The notes under the pieces are model-generated. The model did not search any database and was not told the DNA's origin. It worked only from the letters and a program-made list of their open reading frames with translations. From contig CAVRGJ010000002.1 in NCBI GenBank assembly GCA_963720705.1, positions 434,001 through 498,000 on the forward strand: a stretch of DNA of 64,000 bases, given 5' to 3'. This document shows positions 39,982-48,680 of this stretch, in pieces; the first letter of the stretch is position 1, and each line of letters opens with the position of its first letter. Position numbers and translations under genes: made by a program. The DNA is from DASWJZ01 sp963720705. Its GTDB lineage: Bacteria > Pseudomonadota > Alphaproteobacteria > Rhizobiales > Afifellaceae.

Positions 39982-42375
39982 TCAGTAGACCTGCCAGTTG
40001 CGCAGCGGGCCGACGGCGACGGGAACGAGGTCGCTGACGTCGATCGTGTATTGGAAGACCTGCCGTGCCTGCGTCAGGACCTCCTTCGGATTGAAGAAGC
40101 GATAGGTCACGTCCCAGCAGTCGGAGTCGGGCCGGCAGATGACGCTGCGGTCGACCTCGACGGTGTCGAGCCGCATCCCGCCGCCCGACATCGTGGTGAA
40201 TATCTTCCGCGTGTTGTGGGCATTCATCGCCGAGTAGTTCAGCGCGCGGTCCTGCGGGGAGATGCCGACGTTGCGGAACTCGTTGTAGATCCGCTCCAGG
40301 AAGCCCTCGCAGCCGTCCGGCCATGCCTCCGGATTGTCTCCGAGGATGTGGCGGAGGTTCCACTGATAGAAGCCGCGCCAGTCGGTGACGAGCGTCGGGA
40401 CGACAGTGCCGTTCAGCAGCCTTGTCGTTGAGCTGTCGCTGTAGCCTGCGAAGGAGACACGCGCGACGTCTGGCTTCTCGGCCTCGCCGGCATATCCGCC
40501 GTTCTGCTTCACGAAGGAGCGCGGATCGCCGGGGTTGAAGGGCGAGACCTCCTGCGCAAAGAGCGCCAGGATCAGCGAGGCGTAGAACCCGAGGCCAAAA
40601 ACGTCGAGCGGCTTGATCGCGTAGACCGGCACCGCGTCGATCGTCAGCGTCCAGATGATGGCGTTGGCGTCGCGGAGGTTGCTGTCCTGGTCGGAGGGGC
40701 GCTGCTGTTCGCCCTGCGCCAAGTTCATCAAATACCGGACCATGATTTCGGGGTTGTAGGGCGCGGCGGTGTCACCGGATTTGTCGCGATCGGGACCGAA
40801 TTCGCTGTCAGCGGGCACGCGGCCGCCGAGGCCGTCGCGCCAATCGGCGAGCGCCTGCACGAAGTAGTCGAGGCGCGCTTCGGCCCCGAAATCGTAGTAG
40901 AGGCGCCCGATAGGGAAGGCCAATTGCGGCGCCGCGGCCTGTGCCGGGCGGATGCCGCCGCAGCCGCAGCCTCCGGCGCTCGGCTGAACAGCGGAGGCGG
41001 AGCTGCTCTGGATTGCCGGTTGAGCCGGAGCGGCCGGCAGCATTGCCGGCTGCGGCGCAGTTGGCACGAGCATTTGCTGCGGCATCGCGCTCGGCATGAC
41101 GCCGCCCATCGGCGCGAAGCCCCAGCCGGGCGCCATGCCGCTCGGCATCGGCATCCAGACCATGCCGCCGCCCATCGGAGAGGGGGCCGCAAAGCCCGGC
41201 GCTTCGTGAGCTGGCGCGGCTCCCGCATGCGCGCCCGCCGCGGCTTGCGGCGGTGCCGGCACGGCCGGCGCTTCGCTCGGCGTGACGGCGGCGTGGGTCA
41301 TTACATTTCCGTCCGGGCCGAGGATGTGCGGCGCGGCGGCGGCTCTTGTCGATTGCTCTCCCATGGTGCCCTCGCTCGTTGGGGGTGAGTGTGAAACGGT
41401 TCGAACGCTGTCCGCCTGAGCGTGACGCGGCGGGTCGGCGTGGGAAGGCGAAGCGCGCGGCTGAAGCGGCGACGGGCGCTGCGGGATGTCGACCTCTTCT
41501 CCGAAAAGGGCCGCGACAGCGCCGGGAACGTTGAGAAAGCCTGCGAGGCAGCGCAGTTCCCCGGAGCCGGACGCACAGGGGACGGCGCTTCCAAGAAGCG
41601 CCGCGCGGACCGCGCTGGGGTTCGGATCGCGTCCTTCCTGCAGAAGGCGCGACAGAAGCAGCGCAGCGATTCCAGTCACGATCGGCGTGGCAAAGCTGGT
41701 GCCGGAGCGAAGCGCCACATGCTCGCGCGGCGAGGCGCCCTTGACCGAATCGCCCGGAGCGAGAATCCCATTCGCGAGGTAGGCGTCGCCGAAGTTGCTG
41801 AAGGCCAACGCGCGGCCGTTCAAATCGCAAGCGCCGACGGCGAGCACCGAGTCGAGTGCGGCCGGCACCTGCAGGCAGCGGCAGCCGTCATTGCCGGCGG
41901 CGGCAACGATCAACGTTCCGGCTCTCGCGCATGCGCGCACCGCATCCGTCAGGATGCGTTCCGCTTGTCCGGTCGGCGCCTGCTGGCCGCTGCTGATGTT
42001 AATGAGGTGCGGCCGGTCGGCGAGGGCTCTGTTGATTGCGAGCGCCAACGTTGCCTGCGAGGACGCTTCGAGCTCGCCGTCCTCCGCCTCACGATAGATT
42101 GAGAAGATCGTCGTCGTGCAATTCGGTGCGAGCCCGACGACGGGGCTGCCGGGGTTGCCTACGACGATGCTCGAGACATGCGTGCCGTGCTCCGAGCGGA
42201 CGGTCGTCGCCGCCGCAATGCCCGGCTGCGCGCGGAACATGACATTGCCATTTTGCAGTGCAGGATGGGCGAGGTCGACGGGTCCGTCGATGATTGCAAT
42301 CCGGATATCCGGACTACCGCCAGACACGCGCCGCCATAGCGGCAAGGCACCGGGGATATCGGTGACCGCGTCCAT
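39982..42375 (-). CDS. Subtilase (S8) fused to a PatA/PatG-type C-terminal domain: cyanobactin-like maturation protease
   Basis: A 797-residue protein. Residues about 25-270 are a subtilisin domain with the triad Asp (RIAIIDGPVDLAHPAL), His (SEHGTHVSSIVVG) and Ser (LRSGTSFATPIVTGIAALLL). Residues about 290-510 are a Pro/Ala/Met-rich linker with GGCGCGGIRPAQ at its end. Residues about 515-797 match the C-terminal domain of cyanobactin proteases PatA/PatG (YNPEIMVRYLMNLAQ, DANAIIWTLTIDAVPVYAI, RVSFAGYSDSSTTRLLNGTV, LVTDWRGFYQWNLRHIL). PatG-type enzymes excise and macrocyclise peptides; activity here is inferred. The start at 42375 is set by the promoter at 42409-42438. It heads the peptide operon. 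Confidence 0.8.
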   Translation of the reverse strand: MDAVTDIPGALPLWRRVSGGSPDIRIAIIDGPVDLAHPALQNGNVMFRAQPGIAAATTVRSEHGTHVSSIVVGNPGSPVVGLAPNCTTTIFSIYREAEDGELEASSQATLALAINRALADRPHLINISSGQQAPTGQAERILTDAVRACARAGTLIVAAAGNDGCRCLQVPAALDSVLAVGACDLNGRALAFSNFGDAYLANGILAPGDSVKGASPREHVALRSGTSFATPIVTGIAALLLSRLLQEGRDPNPSAVRAALLGSAVPCASGSGELRCLAGFLNVPGAVAALFGEEVDIPQRPSPLQPRASPSHADPPRHAQADSVRTVSHSPPTSEGTMGEQSTRAAAAPHILGPDGNVMTHAAVTPSEAPAVPAPPQAAAGAHAGAAPAHEAPGFAAPSPMGGGMVWMPMPSGMAPGWGFAPMGGVMPSAMPQQMLVPTAPQPAMLPAAPAQPAIQSSSASAVQPSAGGCGCGGIRPAQAAAPQLAFPIGRLYYDFGAEARLDYFVQALADWRDGLGGRVPADSEFGPDRDKSGDTAAPYNPEIMVRYLMNLAQGEQQRPSDQDSNLRDANAIIWTLTIDAVPVYAIKPLDVFGLGFYASLILALFAQEVSPFNPGDPRSFVKQNGGYAGEAEKPDVARVSFAGYSDSSTTRLLNGTVVPTLVTDWRGFYQWNLRHILGDNPEAWPDGCEGFLERIYNEFRNVGISPQDRALNYSAMNAHNTRKIFTTMSGGGMRLDTVEVDRSVICRPDSDCWDVTYRFFNPKEVLTQARQVFQYTIDVSDLVPVAVGPLRNWQVY

Positions 42376-42408
42376 ACTTGTGGGCCTGCGTAGGAAGACG
42401 TTCCGATG

Positions 42409-42438
42409 AAAGTACACGTTGTAGTAGTAAATTGTCAA
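42409..42438 (-). promoter_or_regulatory. Sigma70-type promoter of the PatG-like operon
   Basis: On the minus strand a perfect TTGACA (42438-42433), an 18-nt spacer and TACTTT (42414-42409) lie in an AT-rich patch about 35 nt before the protease ATG. The surrounding composition is clearly lower in GC than the flanks. Confidence 0.6.
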
Positions 42439-42546
42439 GCAAAAACGCTACGCCAAGATGTATTTATTTCGGGTCGACATCTAGAAGCGGAGGGGAAACC
42501 GCGCTCGCCGCACCCAATCTTCGGCAGAAGTTCGAAGGTTTTGCCG

Positions 42547-43346
42547 CTATCGCGCAGCGGCGCGCTCGGAGATGCGGGACAGAAGCACGAGCACGATAAG
42601 CGTGCCGAGCACGAGGAGCATGGTGAGCGCTGCGCCGTCGAAGATCGCGCCCCGATCGGTCAGCGCGAAGATGCCGACCGGCAGCGTCACCCAGCCCGGC
42701 GGATAGACCATCACGGTCGCCCCGAGCTCGCCCATCGAGAGTGCGAAGCTTAAACTGAAAGCGGCGATCAGATAGGGCGCGAGAAGCGGCAGCGTAACGC
42801 GCCGCAGCTTGTAGGACGGACGCGCGCCAAGACTTTCGGCGACCTGCTCGTAGTCGGGGGAGAGGCGCGCAAGCCCCGCCGATACGCTGCCGTAGGTGAA
42901 TGCGGAGATCAGGACGAAGTGGGCGATAAGAACGATCGCGGTCGTCCCGTTCAAGAAGGAGCGGCGGGCGGCTGAACGCGACCAGGAGACCGAGTCCGAC
43001 CGTCACCGACGGAACGGCGCTCGGCACGAAGAAGACCAGATCGAGAACCCGGCGGGGGAGATGCAGCACGTTGCGAAGAGCCAGCGCTGCCCACGTGCCG
43101 CTTGCGAGTGCGAGAGCGCTTGCGATGAGCCCGGTCGCGAAACTAGCGCGAAGCTCATCGGCCGATGCGCCTTCAAAGGCCTGCATGTAGTGGCGGAACG
43201 TGAAGTCGCTCGGCCACACGCCGTTCCAGTGCCCGGCGAAACTGGCGAGAGCGATAATGAGGATCGGCGCACCGTAGACGATCCCGATCAGGAGACCGCC
43301 GACGCGCCCAGACGGCGACGCGGCCGGCCCTAGACCAGACCAGCAC
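42547..43346 (-). pseudogene. phnV: 2-aminoethylphosphonate ABC transporter permease (PhnV-type), two frameshifts
   Basis: The gene starts at GTG 43346 inside the phnU 3' end, with GGAGG 5 nt upstream, and reads VLVWSRAGRVAVWA. The frame then slips at about 43304-43307 into GGLLIGIVYGAPILIIALAS, VWPSDFTFRHYMQAF and VPSVTVGLGLLVAF. It slips again at 42953-42957 into NGTTAIVLIAHFVLISAFTY, SPDYEQVAESLGARPSYKLR (the EAA loop that contacts the ATPase) and the final helices. Each slip is explained by one extra base, and removing both gives a 265-residue permease. It pairs with PhnU as the membrane channel. Confidence 0.78.
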
Positions 43347-44214
43347 GGCGGCCTCCGAAGCGGACGACGAGCATGCGGTAGAGCGAATAGAGCGACAGCG
43401 AGAGCACGACGTTGACGACGGCGATGACGCAGGCGCTCGTGTAGTCGAACTCCTGGATCGCCTTGTCGTAGATCAGGAGCGGCAGCGTGATCACCCCCTT
43501 GGCGCCGATGAAAAGCACGATGCCGAACTCGTTGACGGTGAGAAGCAGACAGAGGCTGCCGCCGGCAAGAAGCGCGGGAATCGCGGCAGGCAGGATGATC
43601 TGGCGCACGATCCGCGCGGGTTTTGCGCCGAGGCTCGACGCCACCTCGATCTGGGCCGGATCGATCAGTGAGAAGGCGGCCAGAAGCGGACGCATGACGA
43701 ACGGCATGTAGACGGTCACCTCGGCGAGGATCACGCCCCAGGGCGAATAGAGAAAGTCGACCGGCGGCCGCTCGGCATGAAGCAGGTGCGTCAGGAACTC
43801 GTTCAAGACGCCGGCGGAGCCGTAGAGGAAGGTGAAGGCGAGGGCGGCGAGAAAGGTCGGCAGCGCGATGAAGGTCTCGATCAGCCGCGCGACGAGCTTC
43901 GAGCCGGGAAACGGCACGAAGGAGAGGATCAGCGCGACGAGGAAGCCGAGCAGCAGGCAGCCGACGCTTGCCGCAATCGATATCTCCAGCGTGTGCAGGA
44001 GTGCGTTCTTGAAGGCGACTGTGCGGAAGACCTTGGCGAAAAAAGCAAACGAAGGCTCGCTCGTACCGCCGGTCAGCGCTTCGCCGACGATCAGGCTCAG
44101 CGGATAAAGAAAGAAGAGCGCGATTGCGGCAAGTGGCGGGAGGACCGAAAGCCCTGCCGGCATCGCGCGAGCCTTCGACGCTGCCGTTGCAGCAAGCTCA
44201 GCCACCTGCCGCAC
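43330..44214 (-). CDS. phnU: 2-aminoethylphosphonate ABC transporter permease (PhnU-type)
   Basis: A 294-residue inner-membrane permease with about six helices (PPLAAIALFFLYPLSLIVGE, CLLLGFLVALILSFVPF, ALAFTFLYGSAGVLNEF and others). The EAA loop, IEVASSLGAKPARIVRQIIL, lies near residues 190-209 and docks to the ATPase. The GTG start lies within the 3' end of phnT. The sequence suggests PotB/CysT-type iron/phosphonate family permeases; the AEP assignment rests on the operon. Confidence 0.85.
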   Translation of the reverse strand: MRQVAELAATAASKARAMPAGLSVLPPLAAIALFFLYPLSLIVGEALTGGTSEPSFAFFAKVFRTVAFKNALLHTLEISIAASVGCLLLGFLVALILSFVPFPGSKLVARLIETFIALPTFLAALAFTFLYGSAGVLNEFLTHLLHAERPPVDFLYSPWGVILAEVTVYMPFVMRPLLAAFSLIDPAQIEVASSLGAKPARIVRQIILPAAIPALLAGGSLCLLLTVNEFGIVLFIGAKGVITLPLLIYDKAIQEFDYTSACVIAVVNVVLSLSLYSLYRMLVVRFGGRRAGLV

Positions 44215-45346
44215 CGGCCGCGACCAGAACCGCGTCGCCCGGTTCGAAACGCGCTCTCAGCAACGCACCAAGCCGCGGCGGTTCGCGGAAGGGCGGGCTC
44301 GCGAGGCGCACCTGCACACCGCCCGCCTCAATCGTGATTGCGTGGACGTCACCCTGCCAGAGCACCGATTCGACGATGCCGACGACGACGTTGCTCCGCC
44401 CCGTTCCGTCGTCGACGACGAGATCGTGAGGCCGAACGCAGAGCAAACAGTCGTCGCCGACCGAGATGCGCGGGCCGGATTGGGCGAGAAGAGCGGCCTC
44501 CCCGAAGCGCACCTTCGACAGGCCACGCTGCGGGTCGACTGTCTCAAGCCGCACCGGGAGGAGGTTGGCGCGGCCGAGGAATTCCGCAGTGAAACGATTG
44601 GGCGGCCGCCGGTAGAGTTGCCGGGACGGCCCGAACGCGGCGAGCTCGCCGTCGCGCAAAATAGCGATGCGGTCGGCAAGCGTCAGCGCCTCCGACTGGT
44701 CGTGCGTGACGTAGAGCACGGTCAGGTTCGGCAGATCGCGATGCAGCTTTGCGATCTCATCGACCATCGACCGTCGGATCTGCGCGTCGAGCGCCGAAAG
44801 CGGTTCGTCGAGCAAAAGCACGCGCGGGCGGATCGCAAGCGCGCGGGCGATTGCCACGCGCTGCTGCTGACCGCCGGACAGCTGCCGCGGAAACCGCTCG
44901 ATGAAGTCGAGCATGCCCACCATGCGCAGGCATTCGCGCACGCGCTCCGCAATAAGCTCGCGCGGCGCGCCCTGCGCCCGCAGCCCGAAAGCGACGTTTT
45001 CGTCGACGCGCATATGCGGGAAGAGGGCGTAGTTCTGCACGACCATGCCGAGGCCGCGGTCGTAGGGCGGGACGTCGGTCACGTCCTCGCCGCCGATCGA
45101 GATGCGGCCTTCGGTCGGGCGAACGAAGCCGGCAACTGCACGAAGCGCCGTCGTCTTGCCGGAGCCGGACGGGCCGATAAGCGCGACGATCTCGCCCGGC
45201 TTCACGTCAAGGCTGAAGGCGCGCAGCACAACTGTGCCGCGATAGGCAACCGTCACGTCCTCAAAGGAGATGCTGCTGCCCTGCGTGTCCGTCAGATTGG
45301 CGGACGCGGGAGCTACCGCGTCCACCGCATCCGCGATGGCGGACAT
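44198..45346 (-). CDS. phnT: 2-aminoethylphosphonate ABC transporter ATP-binding protein (PhnT-type)
   Basis: A 382-residue ABC ATPase. Walker A is GPSGSGKTTALRAVAGF (about 57-73), the signature is QLSGGQQQRVAIARALAI, and Walker B is VLLLDEPLSALD followed by the H-loop VTHDQSEALTLAD. A C-terminal TOBE-like regulatory domain (about 260-380) is present. Its ATG shares a base with the phnS stop (TGATG), so translation is coupled. It drives import of 2-aminoethylphosphonate together with PhnU and PhnV. Confidence 0.9.
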   Translation of the reverse strand: MSAIADAVDAVAPASANLTDTQGSSISFEDVTVAYRGTVVLRAFSLDVKPGEIVALIGPSGSGKTTALRAVAGFVRPTEGRISIGGEDVTDVPPYDRGLGMVVQNYALFPHMRVDENVAFGLRAQGAPRELIAERVRECLRMVGMLDFIERFPRQLSGGQQQRVAIARALAIRPRVLLLDEPLSALDAQIRRSMVDEIAKLHRDLPNLTVLYVTHDQSEALTLADRIAILRDGELAAFGPSRQLYRRPPNRFTAEFLGRANLLPVRLETVDPQRGLSKVRFGEAALLAQSGPRISVGDDCLLCVRPHDLVVDDGTGRSNVVVGIVESVLWQGDVHAITIEAGGVQVRLASPPFREPPRLGALLRARFEPGDAVLVAAGAAGG

Positions 45347-46374
45347 CAGCTGCCGGTCAATTCGTGCCAGCGCGCTACGTCAGCCTCCAAGTCGTTCAGC
45401 ACTGCGTTCCAGTCCGGCGTCCAGACTTCGACGCCCATCATCATCTCATGCATCGACTTCGCGGCTGCGTCGGTCAATTCGACGTCCATACGCGCCGGGA
45501 CGCCGCGCGCGACCGAGGCGATCGTGCTCTGCGCCTCTTTGCTCAGAAGGAAGTCGATGAGCTTCTTGCCGTTGTCAGAGTTCGGCGCGCCCTTCACCAG
45601 CGCGATGTAATAGGGCAGCGCGAAGGTGGATTTCTTTCCGTCGGGGCCGGCGGGCCAGAAGATGTGGATGTTCGGGTTGTCCGCCATCTGCGACATGTTC
45701 ATCTGCACATCGCCGTTAGCGACGTAGATCTCGCCCTTGTTGACGAGCGCCGTCAGCTTGCCGGTCGACGACGACGGGCCGACATTGTTCTCCTGCAGCT
45801 TCTTGAAGAAATCGAAGGCCGCATCCTTGCCGCCGAAGGCGTGGATCAGCTCGATCATCACGGCGGTGCCGTCGCCGGCCTGACCGGGCGTCGAATACTG
45901 GATTTTGCCCTTGAACTTCGGGTCGAGGAGATCCTCGAACGTCTTCGGCGCGTCGCTCAGCGCGGAGGCGTTGTAGATGAAGTTCATGTAGTTGTTGACG
46001 AGCGGAACGAAATAGCCGTTCGGATCCTTGTCCGCCGCCGCGATCTGATCGGCGCCGGCCGGTGTGTAGGACTCGAGCAGTCCGTCCGCTGCCGCCTTCT
46101 GGACGAACGGAGGCAACGTCACCAGAACGTCGGCCTGCGTGTTGGAAGCTTCCTTGGCGACGCGTTCCACGATGCCGCCCGACCCGGCTTCGACATACTG
46201 AACCTTGATGCCCGTCGCCTTGGTGAAGGCGTCGAACTGGTCGCCGAACCAGCTCGGTGTGCCGTCATGGAGCCCGTCGGCACTATAGATCGTGACGACG
46301 TCCTCGGCGTGTGCCAAGCCAGCCGCAAGCGCGGCGGCGGCGATGACGCCGACCAGCATAAGCTTCGATTTCAT
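45346..46374 (-). CDS. phnS: 2-aminoethylphosphonate ABC transporter substrate-binding protein (PhnS-type)
   Basis: A 342-residue periplasmic protein. The signal peptide is MKSKLMLVGVIAAAALAAGL then AHAE. The mature part is of the iron/phosphonate-binding type: VVTIYSADGLHDGTPSWFGD, VEAGSGGIVERVAKEASNTQ, FVPLVNNYMNFIYN and IYVANGDVQMNMSQM. GGGGAG lies upstream of the ATG at 46374. It is followed without a gap by the ATPase and permease genes and preceded by phnX, which makes AEP the probable cargo. Confidence 0.88.
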   Translation of the reverse strand: MKSKLMLVGVIAAAALAAGLAHAEDVVTIYSADGLHDGTPSWFGDQFDAFTKATGIKVQYVEAGSGGIVERVAKEASNTQADVLVTLPPFVQKAAADGLLESYTPAGADQIAAADKDPNGYFVPLVNNYMNFIYNASALSDAPKTFEDLLDPKFKGKIQYSTPGQAGDGTAVMIELIHAFGGKDAAFDFFKKLQENNVGPSSSTGKLTALVNKGEIYVANGDVQMNMSQMADNPNIHIFWPAGPDGKKSTFALPYYIALVKGAPNSDNGKKLIDFLLSKEAQSTIASVARGVPARMDVELTDAAAKSMHEMMMGVEVWTPDWNAVLNDLEADVARWHELTGS

Positions 46375-46500
46375 GATGCTCTCCCCTCGCGGTCTCGTGC
46401 CGCCTCATGAGACCTAATCGGCTAGCGAAATTGGGTGACGCCTGGATGACGGTGGGGCCGCGAAAGGCCCGCCGGCGCGCTACTTCACGGAGCTATGTCG

Positions 46501-47318
46501 TCAGGGCTTTTCGCCGCGCGCGAGCCGTCCCTCGATCGCGTGAACGACCGGCATCAGATCGGCGACGCCGTCGATGACGTAGTGCGCTCCGGCACCGGCA
46601 AGCCTCGCCGCCGCAGCCTCCCGGCGCGCTCGAAACGCCTCGGGCGTCAACGCCTTGGTGTCGGCGAGTGAAAGGCCGAAGACGTTGCCGGTCACGGCGA
46701 CACCGACGGTCCACGCGCCGGCATTCAACCCTTCGGCGATGCCGACCTCCGTGTCGTCGATTTTGATGCAGGCGGAGGCCGGCCAGACGGCGAGGTCGAG
46801 GAACGCGCGATAGAGCAGGAAGGGCGTCGGCCGTCCGTCCGGCGCGTCTCCGGTGCAGACCATGCTGTCCGGCGCAAAGCCCTGCTTGGCGGCGACCGGT
46901 ATGATCTCCGCCATGATCTCATGGGTGTAGCCGGTGGTGGTGCCGATCTTCAGGCCGAGTTCGCGAAGCTCTTTGGGCGACGTCGGCGGCGCCGGGAATG
47001 AGATCGGCGTAACGCGCTGCGACCGCGATGTTCTTTGGAACGAACACGTCGTAGACCGCGTCGACATCGGCTTCGGTCGGCGCGTTTCCGCGGACGCGGC
47101 GCCACTCGTCCGCGACGCGCGGCATCGGCAAGGAGTGCGGCGACGTGCGGCCGCTTGGCGATACCCATGGGCCCGCGGGCCTCTTCGATGGTGATCGCCA
47201 CGCCGAACTCGGCGAACGCCTCGACGAAGACGCCCATCGGCCCGAGCGAGCCGTGATCGACGACGGTGCCCGCCCAGTCGAAGACCACCGCCTTCAGGTG
47301 TCGCAGCGCAGATGCCAA
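46501..47318 (-). pseudogene. phnX: Phosphonoacetaldehyde hydrolase (phosphonatase), two frameshifts
   Basis: A HAD-family enzyme that cleaves phosphonoacetaldehyde to acetaldehyde and phosphate. It is read in three pieces: LKAVVFDWAGTVVDHGSLGP (nucleophile Asp) with MGIAKRPHVAALL (Schiff-base Lys); MPRVADEWRRVRGNAPTEAD to YADLIPGAADV; and KELRELGLKIGTTTGYTHEI to the end (CIKIDDTEVGIAEGLNAGAW). The breaks lie at 47126-47129 and at a CCC run (plus GGG 46975-46977), each one extra base. With both removed the protein is 271 residues, the family norm. The start is TTG 47318 with GGAGG 5 nt upstream. Confidence 0.82.
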
Positions 47319-47333
47319 GGTCTCCTCCCGGGT

Positions 47334-48452
47334 CTAGCCATAGAGATCGGCGATCACTTCTTCGGCGATCGCAAACGACGTGCTCGCTCCGGTGCCGCTG
47401 GTGATGAGCACCAGCCGGACAGAGTCGGACGGGCGGTCGACGAGCGCCAGGCGATCGGCGGCGGACGCATAAGTTCCGGTCCAGCGTTCGAGGACCTTGA
47501 TCTCGCCGACCTTCAGGACGGCGCGAAGCTCTTCGAGGATCAGCGCGTCGACCCGCTCCGGCGCGAACGGGTCAGGCGTTGCCGCATAATGATGCGAATC
47601 GCCGACAACGAGCGTGCCGTCGGCACTCCGCACCGCGATCAGATGCACGCCGTTCGCTAAGTGCTCGGCCTGCTCGACTTCGAGCACGCTGCGCAGCGCC
47701 TTCGCTTCGGGAAGCTCTGCGTAGCCGAGATAGCGGACGAGCCCGAGGTCCGACATCACGGCCGCTCCGACGTCCGGTCCGATCGGTGCAAGCCTGAGCA
47801 TGTGAAGCTTGCAGCGGGTGAGCCCGTGCTCGCCAAGACGTTCGGGAAAAAGGCTGACAAGATCATCGCCGGGGCAGACGATCGCTGTGTCCGCGGAGAC
47901 CGTTCCGCGTGAAGTCGCGATCGCCGGCGGCTCCACCCTATGCACTGCGACGCCGCGCATGAACGTGACGTCGTGCGCTTCGCCAAGCCAGGCGGCGAGA
48001 AGCGGGATCGCGTCGCGCGACTCCACCCTGATCTCATGCGGGCTATAAAGCGCGGCGGAGACGGCATTCAGCCCCGGAAAACGCGACTGTGCCGCGTCCG
48101 GGTCCAGTAATTCACAGCCGCCGCCCATTTCGGTGCCCGAGAAGGCTTCAAGCGCGGCGCGCGCCTCACGCCGCCGCGCCGTGACGACAAGCCCGCGCTG
48201 CACGATCTCGATGCCGGCCTTAAGCGCGACCTCGGCCCAGATTTCGCGCGAGCGCATCGCCCGGCGCCAGCACTCGCCGCGCTGCTGGCCGGTCACCGTG
48301 ATGAAGCCGAAATTCCTGACCGACGCCCCGTTCGCCTGCGCGTCGCGGTCGATCACGACGACCTTCTTGCCGCGCCGGACAGCGGCAAGCGCATGCGCGA
48401 GGCCGCAAATGCCGGCCCCGACTATGGCGACGTCGAACCGCTCAGAATGCAT
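47334..48452 (-). CDS. TIGR03364-type FAD-dependent oxidoreductase of phosphonate catabolism
   Basis: This 372-residue DAO-superfamily flavoprotein starts MHSERFDVAIVGAGICGLAH (dinucleotide motif) and continues VVVIDRDAQANGASVRNFGF, ITVTGQQRGECWRRAM, and a C-terminal VRLVLITSGTGASTSFAIAE. This matches the oxidase family regularly encoded with phnX and AEP transporters. Some members oxidise N-methyl-AEP or AEP to phosphonoacetaldehyde, which would replace the transaminase PhnW, not found in this window. The phnX start is 16 bp downstream. It is the first gene of the phn operon. Confidence 0.85.
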   Translation of the reverse strand: MHSERFDVAIVGAGICGLAHALAAVRRGKKVVVIDRDAQANGASVRNFGFITVTGQQRGECWRRAMRSREIWAEVALKAGIEIVQRGLVVTARRREARAALEAFSGTEMGGGCELLDPDAAQSRFPGLNAVSAALYSPHEIRVESRDAIPLLAAWLGEAHDVTFMRGVAVHRVEPPAIATSRGTVSADTAIVCPGDDLVSLFPERLGEHGLTRCKLHMLRLAPIGPDVGAAVMSDLGLVRYLGYAELPEAKALRSVLEVEQAEHLANGVHLIAVRSADGTLVVGDSHHYAATPDPFAPERVDALILEELRAVLKVGEIKVLERWTGTYASAADRLALVDRPSDSVRLVLITSGTGASTSFAIAEEVIADLYG

Positions 48453-48680
48453 GCCGCCGGAAGCCACCCCAAGAAGGGCAAGCGATGCGAGGCTTCGATG
48501 ACGACTTGATGACGCCGCGTCGCGGCGCTGTCCGCCCTTGCCGGCGGCCGGTCGGATTGTCGCGCATGCCCGAATGACGACAAAACAGGCATGCGCCTCC
48601 AGCATCGACGGTGTATGAGGTTTTCGAAATGTCATGATTTCAGGCGGGCAGGCCAGCCAGCCTTTCCGGAGGAGTCCTAC

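Noticed and set aside
38614..42440. Integrative element with att repeats at tRNA-Leu
   Set aside because: No repeat of the tRNA 3' end was found downstream and no integrase is present; only the position is suggestive.
46975..47129. Programmed ribosomal frameshifting as the explanation for phnX
   Set aside because: Both breaks need a +1 shift, there is no slippery heptamer in the right phase, and two shifts in one gene of this family are without precedent.
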